Shown: positions 60,786 to 64,000 of the stretch, piece after piece
Numbering within the stretch: position 1 is the first letter of the stretch
How the letters are laid out: every line of letters begins with the position of its first letter
DNA from: Desulfosudis oleivorans Hxd3
GTDB taxonomy: Bacteria; Desulfobacterota; Desulfobacteria; Desulfobacterales; Desulfosudaceae
NCBI RefSeq assembly: GCF_000018405.1
Contig: NC_009943.1
Coordinates: 1,801,001-1,865,000, forward strand
Length of the DNA: 64,000 nt
Direction of reading: 5' to 3'
The notes under the pieces: generated by a model
Told to the model about the DNA's origin: nothing
Seen by the model: the letters and a program-made list of their open reading frames with translations, nothing else
The model's database searches: none
Made by a program: the position numbers and the translations under genes

Positions 60786-61583
60786 TCACATCTTTGTCGC
60801 TGCTTTGTATTCCCGTGTTCGCTCGGCAAGGATTCCCGCGATATCGGGTTTGCCGATGCTCTCTTCGATCAGCCGTTCAAAGGCGCTGCCGATGACCACG
60901 CCGTCGGCATGTTGCGCGATTTTAGCCACGTCATCGGCGGTGCTCACGCCAAAGCCCACACAGATGGGAAGCGCGGTGTGACGTTGGACTTTTGCGCACA
61001 GGTCGGCGATGTGGGTGGTGTCCAGCCCGCTGCTGCCCGTGACCCCGGTCATGGAAACAAGGTAGAGAAACCCGGAAGCCGACGCCGCTATGGCCCCGAT
61101 GCGCCCGTCCGGCGTGGTTGGGGCCAGCAGCCGGATCAGGGCAAAATCGTCGCCCTTCCAGCAGGAAGTGAGTTCCGCCGACTCTTCGGGCGGCAGGTCC
61201 ACCACCAGGACCCCGTCAGCCCCGGCCTGTTTCGCGTCACGGTAAAAGTTTTCCGCTCCATACCGGAAGATGGGGTTGTAATAGGAAAACAGGATGATCG
61301 GACCCTGGAATGTTTTGCGCAAGGTGGCCGTCATATCAAAAACGGTTTGCAGGTTCGTTCCATTGGCAAGGGCCCGCTGGGAAGAGCGCTGGATCACCGG
61401 CCCGTCGGCCGTGGGGTCTGAAAAGGGTACGCCCAGCTCCAGGATATCGATACCGGCTTCGCACATGGCCCTGATAATGGCCTCGGAGGTTTCAATGGCA
61501 GGGTCTCCGGCGGTGACAAACCCCACAAGGGCCTTTTCTTTTTTTGCGGCCAGGCGGTCAAATGTTTCAGTAATACGGTTCAT
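60786..61583 (-). CDS. trpA: Tryptophan synthase alpha subunit
   Basis: The 265-residue TIM barrel cleaves indole-3-glycerol phosphate. Catalytic glutamate and aspartate are in DILELGVPFSDPTADGPVIQ; the phosphate loop is VCVGFGVSTADDV-like (PICVGFGVST). It is 3 nt after the trpB stop and is the last gene of the trp run. A GGAG site precedes the ATG. Confidence 0.96.
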   Translation of the reverse strand: MNRITETFDRLAAKKEKALVGFVTAGDPAIETSEAIIRAMCEAGIDILELGVPFSDPTADGPVIQRSSQRALANGTNLQTVFDMTATLRKTFQGPIILFSYYNPIFRYGAENFYRDAKQAGADGVLVVDLPPEESAELTSCWKGDDFALIRLLAPTTPDGRIGAIAASASGFLYLVSMTGVTGSSGLDTTHIADLCAKVQRHTALPICVGFGVSTADDVAKIAQHADGVVIGSAFERLIEESIGKPDIAGILAERTREYKAATKM

Positions 61584-61586
61584 GGC

Positions 61587-62807
61587 CTATTTCTCCTTTT
61601 CCATGACGGATGATACGATCCCCAGGTCTTTGTCTCCCCTTCCGGAGAGGTTGACGATGAGAATGTCTGTTTTGGGCCGCCCGGGCGCTTCCTTGATGAC
61701 GCAGGCAACGGCATGGGAGCTTTCCAGGGCCGGAATGATGCCCTCGGTACGGCAGAGCAGGTGAAAGGCGGCCATGGCCTCTTTATCGTCGATGGCCGTG
61801 TATCTGACCCGGCCCGTGTCCTTTAAAAAAGCGTGTTCCGGCCCCACGCCCGGATAGTCCAGGCCGGCGGAAACCGAGTGCACCGGCGCGATCTGGCCGA
61901 ACCGGTCCTGAAGCACATAGGACTTTGAGCCGTGCAGCACGCCGGTCACCCCCCGGTTCAGGGTGGCGGCGTGGCGATTGGTGTCAAGGCCTTCGCCGCC
62001 CGCCTCCACGCCCACCATCTCCACGGTGTCGGAAAGAAACGGATAAAAAATTCCCAGGGCGTTGCTGCCGCCGCCCACGCAGGCCACCAGCAGGTCCGGC
62101 AGCCGGCCCGTGACCTCCAGTATCTGTCGCCGGGTTTCATCGCCGATGATTCTCTGAAAGTCGCGGACCATCACCGGGTAGGGATGGGGCCCGGCCACGG
62201 ACCCGATCACGTAAAAGGTGTCCCGCACCCGGGCCACCCAGTGGCGCAGGGCCTCGTTCATGGCGTCCTTCAACGTGCCGGAACCCGAGTCCACCGGTGT
62301 CACCGTGGCGCCCAGCAGCTTCATCCGCATCACGTTCGGGGCCTGGCGCTGGATATCCTCAACCCCCATAAAGACTTCACAGGTCATGTCCAGCAGGGCC
62401 GCGGCCGTGGCCGTGGCAACGCCGTGCTGGCCGGCCCCGGTCTCGGCGATCACCCGGTTTTTACCCATCCACTTGGCAAGCAACGCCTGGCCGATGGTGT
62501 TGTTGATCTTGTGAGCCCCGGTATGGGCCAGGTCCTCCCGCTTCAGATAGATGGCGGCCCCGCCCAGGTGGGCCGTCAGCCGTTTAGCGAAAAACAGGGG
62601 CGTGGGTCGGCCCACGTAATCGGCCAGCAGGCCCCCCAGCTCTTTTTGAAACGCCGGGTCAATCATGATCTGGCGCCGCTTTTCGTCCAGTTCCAGGACC
62701 GCCGGCATCAGGGTCTCGGCAAGGTACATGCCGCCGTACTGCTCAAAATGACCGGTCGTGTCCGGGCGGGCAGTCGCCGGCGTCTGGTGTGAAACATGGG
62801 AACGCAT
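61587..62807 (-). CDS. trpB: Tryptophan synthase beta subunit
   Basis: The 406-residue PLP enzyme joins indole and serine. The Schiff-base lysine is in [15 protein letters not shown]; the phosphate-binding loop is [14 protein letters not shown] is present. ATG 62807 has GGAGG upstream and overlaps the trpF stop by 1 nt (TGATG). It is a TrpB1-type protein fitted to act with TrpA. Confidence 0.96.
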   Translation of the reverse strand: MRSHVSHQTPATARPDTTGHFEQYGGMYLAETLMPAVLELDEKRRQIMIDPAFQKELGGLLADYVGRPTPLFFAKRLTAHLGGAAIYLKREDLAHTGAHKINNTIGQALLAKWMGKNRVIAETGAGQHGVATATAAALLDMTCEVFMGVEDIQRQAPNVMRMKLLGATVTPVDSGSGTLKDAMNEALRHWVARVRDTFYVIGSVAGPHPYPVMVRDFQRIIGDETRRQILEVTGRLPDLLVACVGGGSNALGIFYPFLSDTVEMVGVEAGGEGLDTNRHAATLNRGVTGVLHGSKSYVLQDRFGQIAPVHSVSAGLDYPGVGPEHAFLKDTGRVRYTAIDDKEAMAAFHLLCRTEGIIPALESSHAVACVIKEAPGRPKTDILIVNLSGRGDKDLGIVSSVMEKEK

Positions 62808-63490
62808 CAGAATATCCTCCTTAAGGGTCTTTCCGGGCTTGTGCCGGAAACGGTCTGTTGTATGTTGTTTATAAATAAAGCGATTTTGTTCATGTCCTTG
62901 ATGCCGGGCGCGGCCTCCACGCCGGAGCTGACATCCACGGCATCGGGCAGGGCCGCCGAAACTGCCGCGGCAATGTTTTCCAGTGACAGCCCGCCGGCCA
63001 ACACCAGGGGCGCGTGCCGGGCCACCGGTTTCGCATCGGCCCAATTCCAGGTTTTGGCGTTGCCGCCGGGAAGTGTGCCGGAGCCGCATTCAGCCAGCAG
63101 GGCCGAGGCCGTATGATAAAGCGGGCCGGTGTCCAACCCCGGGGTTTTTGATCCGAACAGGGCCTTGATCACGATCAGCCCCTGTCGGCGGAGCCGGGTC
63201 ACAAGCTCCGGCGGCTCGCTCCCGTGAAGCTGCACGCCGTTCAGGCCGCAAAAACCCACTTTTCCCATGATGGTTTCATAGGATGCGTTGACAAACACGC
63301 CAACGGTCTGGATTTTTCCGGCCACGGCCGCGCAGATTTCCCTGGCCTGCTCGTCACTGAGGTCACGCGGACTTTTTTCAAAAAACACGCAGCCGATGGC
63401 GTCGACACCCAGGTCCGCGCACTGTTCAGCCTGCGCCGGCGTGGTAATGCCGCAGATTTTAATTTGGGGCATGTTGAATTTTGTTTCCAT
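62807..63490 (-). CDS. trpF: Phosphoribosylanthranilate isomerase
   Basis: The 227-residue barrel has [15 protein letters not shown] at the start and catalytic Cys/Asp in KICG and the [15 protein letters not shown] end. Either ATG 63490 or ATG 63472 could be the start; neither has a clear site. trpC lies 100 nt upstream, the gap filled by hexamer arrays. Confidence 0.93.
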   Translation of the reverse strand: METKFNMPQIKICGITTPAQAEQCADLGVDAIGCVFFEKSPRDLSDEQAREICAAVAGKIQTVGVFVNASYETIMGKVGFCGLNGVQLHGSEPPELVTRLRRQGLIVIKALFGSKTPGLDTGPLYHTASALLAECGSGTLPGGNAKTWNWADAKPVARHAPLVLAGGLSLENIAAAVSAALPDAVDVSSGVEAAPGIKDMNKIALFINNIQQTVSGTSPERPLRRIF

Positions 63491-63503
63491 TTCATTCTAT
63501 GCC

Positions 63504-63586
63504 TAATCCTAATCATACTCGTGCTCGTAATCGTTCTTTCCTGTCTTTTCGATCACGAGTGAGAGCACGAGCAAGAGTATGATTTT
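63504..63586. repeat. Inverted pair of GATCAC/GAGTAT hexamer arrays between trpC and trpF
   Basis: The left arm (63504-63539) has TAATCC, TAATCA, TACTCG, TGCTCG, TAATCG; the right arm (63551-63586) has the complementary GATCAC, GAGTGA, GAGCAC, GAGCAA, GAGTAT, GATTTT. The mRNA could fold here within the trp operon. Confidence 0.7.
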
Positions 63587-63590
63587 TCGT

Positions 63591-64000
63591 TTATGTTGTT
63601 AAAAGCTGTTTCAGAAAGCTCACCGTATCTTCCGCCCGGACAAGGCTTTCGCCGATCAGAAAGTTATATATACCGGCCGCTTTTGTCCGCTCGATATCTT
63701 CCCGTGAACCAATGCCACTGGCCGCCACCGGCACCTGGTCCGGCCCGAAATTTGAAACCAGCCGGGTGGCCACGGCAATGTCGGTTTTAAAGGTTTTCAG
63801 GTCCCGGTTGTTGATGCCGATCAGTTTTGCGCCCGCGTTTGTGGCAGTCTCAAGGTCGTTTTCATCATGGATTTCCACCAACGTGTCCAGGCCCAGCGCC
63901 CTGCACAGGCCGATAAGATCGGACAGCATGGTTTGGGTCAGAATCCTTACGATCAGGAGCACGGCATCGGCCCCGGCTGCCGCTGACTCGTAAACCTGGT
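63591..64000 (-). CDS. trpC: Indole-3-glycerol phosphate synthase (partial)
   Basis: The C-terminal ~136 residues of TrpC are in the window; the gene continues past the right edge. It shows QVYESAAAGADAVLLIVRIL, ETATNAGAKLIGINNRDLKTFKTDI and VAASGIGSREDIE, all conserved barrel segments. It precedes trpF, trpB and trpA. Confidence 0.94.
   Translation of the reverse strand, partial: QVYESAAAGADAVLLIVRILTQTMLSDLIGLCRALGLDTLVEIHDENDLETATNAGAKLIGINNRDLKTFKTDIAVATRLVSNFGPDQVPVAASGIGSREDIERTKAAGIYNFLIGESLVRAEDTVSFLKQLLTT

Noticed and set aside
1-64000. tRNA or rRNA genes
   Set aside because: I looked for tRNA-like cloverleaf segments and rRNA sequence in the gaps and saw none; I could not run a covariance model.

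Overview
The window looks like chromosomal DNA from a GC-rich, strictly anaerobic, sulfate-reducer-type Desulfobacterota (Desulfobacterales grade, of the Desulfosudis/Desulfococcus oleovorans kind). This is inferred from the gene families: a split purH, frdCAB with a cytochrome b subunit, fdhD, hypA, CODH/ACS-type Fe-S domains, amrS, many SRB-style PAS/hybrid kinases, and a large acyl-CoA degradation cluster. No taxonomic marker such as 16S rRNA is present. No tRNA, rRNA, CRISPR array, prophage or complete insertion sequence was seen.

Layout. 0-12 kb: a cytidylate-kinase-like/BON protein, a beta-propeller protein with one haem motif, a lipid kinase, trxA-trxB (minus), an EAL protein, split purH, hypA, a divergent lipase-chaperone-like gene and mutY. 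12-20 kb: a PAS hybrid kinase, a Cys-rich PAS protein, a TPR protein, a flavodoxin-fold reductase, amrS, a methyltransferase and a nitronate-monooxygenase-like gene. 20-32 kb (minus strand): lemA-htpX-type protease with a broken or slipping 5' end, rubredoxin-like/DUF2231, mntP-yyaL-MCP, an alpha/beta hydrolase, an Fe-S/DUF3786 protein, a ferritin-like protein, fdhD, an orphan HsdR_N domain and a PNPOx-like protein. 32-42 kb: a FKBP/SlyD-like plus methyltransferase fusion, msrAB, a TMTC-like membrane TPR protein, a DUF1846 protein, a degenerate KptA, hemL, a pseudokinase hybrid and a methyltransferase.

42.4-57 kb is the highlight. A TetR regulator heads a same-strand run encoding: a hydratase-2/SDR/SCP2 trifunctional protein; a 913-residue protein fusing an HMG-CoA-synthase-like fold, a DUF35 Zn-ribbon/OB domain, a second SDR and a second SCP2; an SCP-x-type thiolase; two acyl-CoA dehydrogenases; an alpha-methylacyl-CoA-racemase-type CaiB/BaiF protein; and frdC-frdA-frdB plus a phosphoesterase. 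The domain set (racemase, acyl-CoA dehydrogenase, MFE-2-like protein with SCP2, SCP-x thiolase) parallels peroxisomal branched-chain/bile-acid beta-oxidation, here placed next to a quinone-linked succinate dehydrogenase/fumarate reductase. The HMGCS-like domain seems to have lost its catalytic Glu, Cys and His.

57-64 kb: two unrecognised proteins, a minimal SufC-SufB pair, a strong bidirectional terminator and a trpC-trpF-trpB-trpA run on the minus strand that leaves the window.

Intergenic DNA carries several kinds of short repeats. There are arrays of 6-nt period (ATCGNN type and GAGTAT/GATTAC type) and of 9-nt period (ACGAAG/GCAAAG type), often as inverted pairs at operon ends. There is also a roughly 145-bp palindromic element and a 60-80 bp element with terminal inverted repeats present twice.
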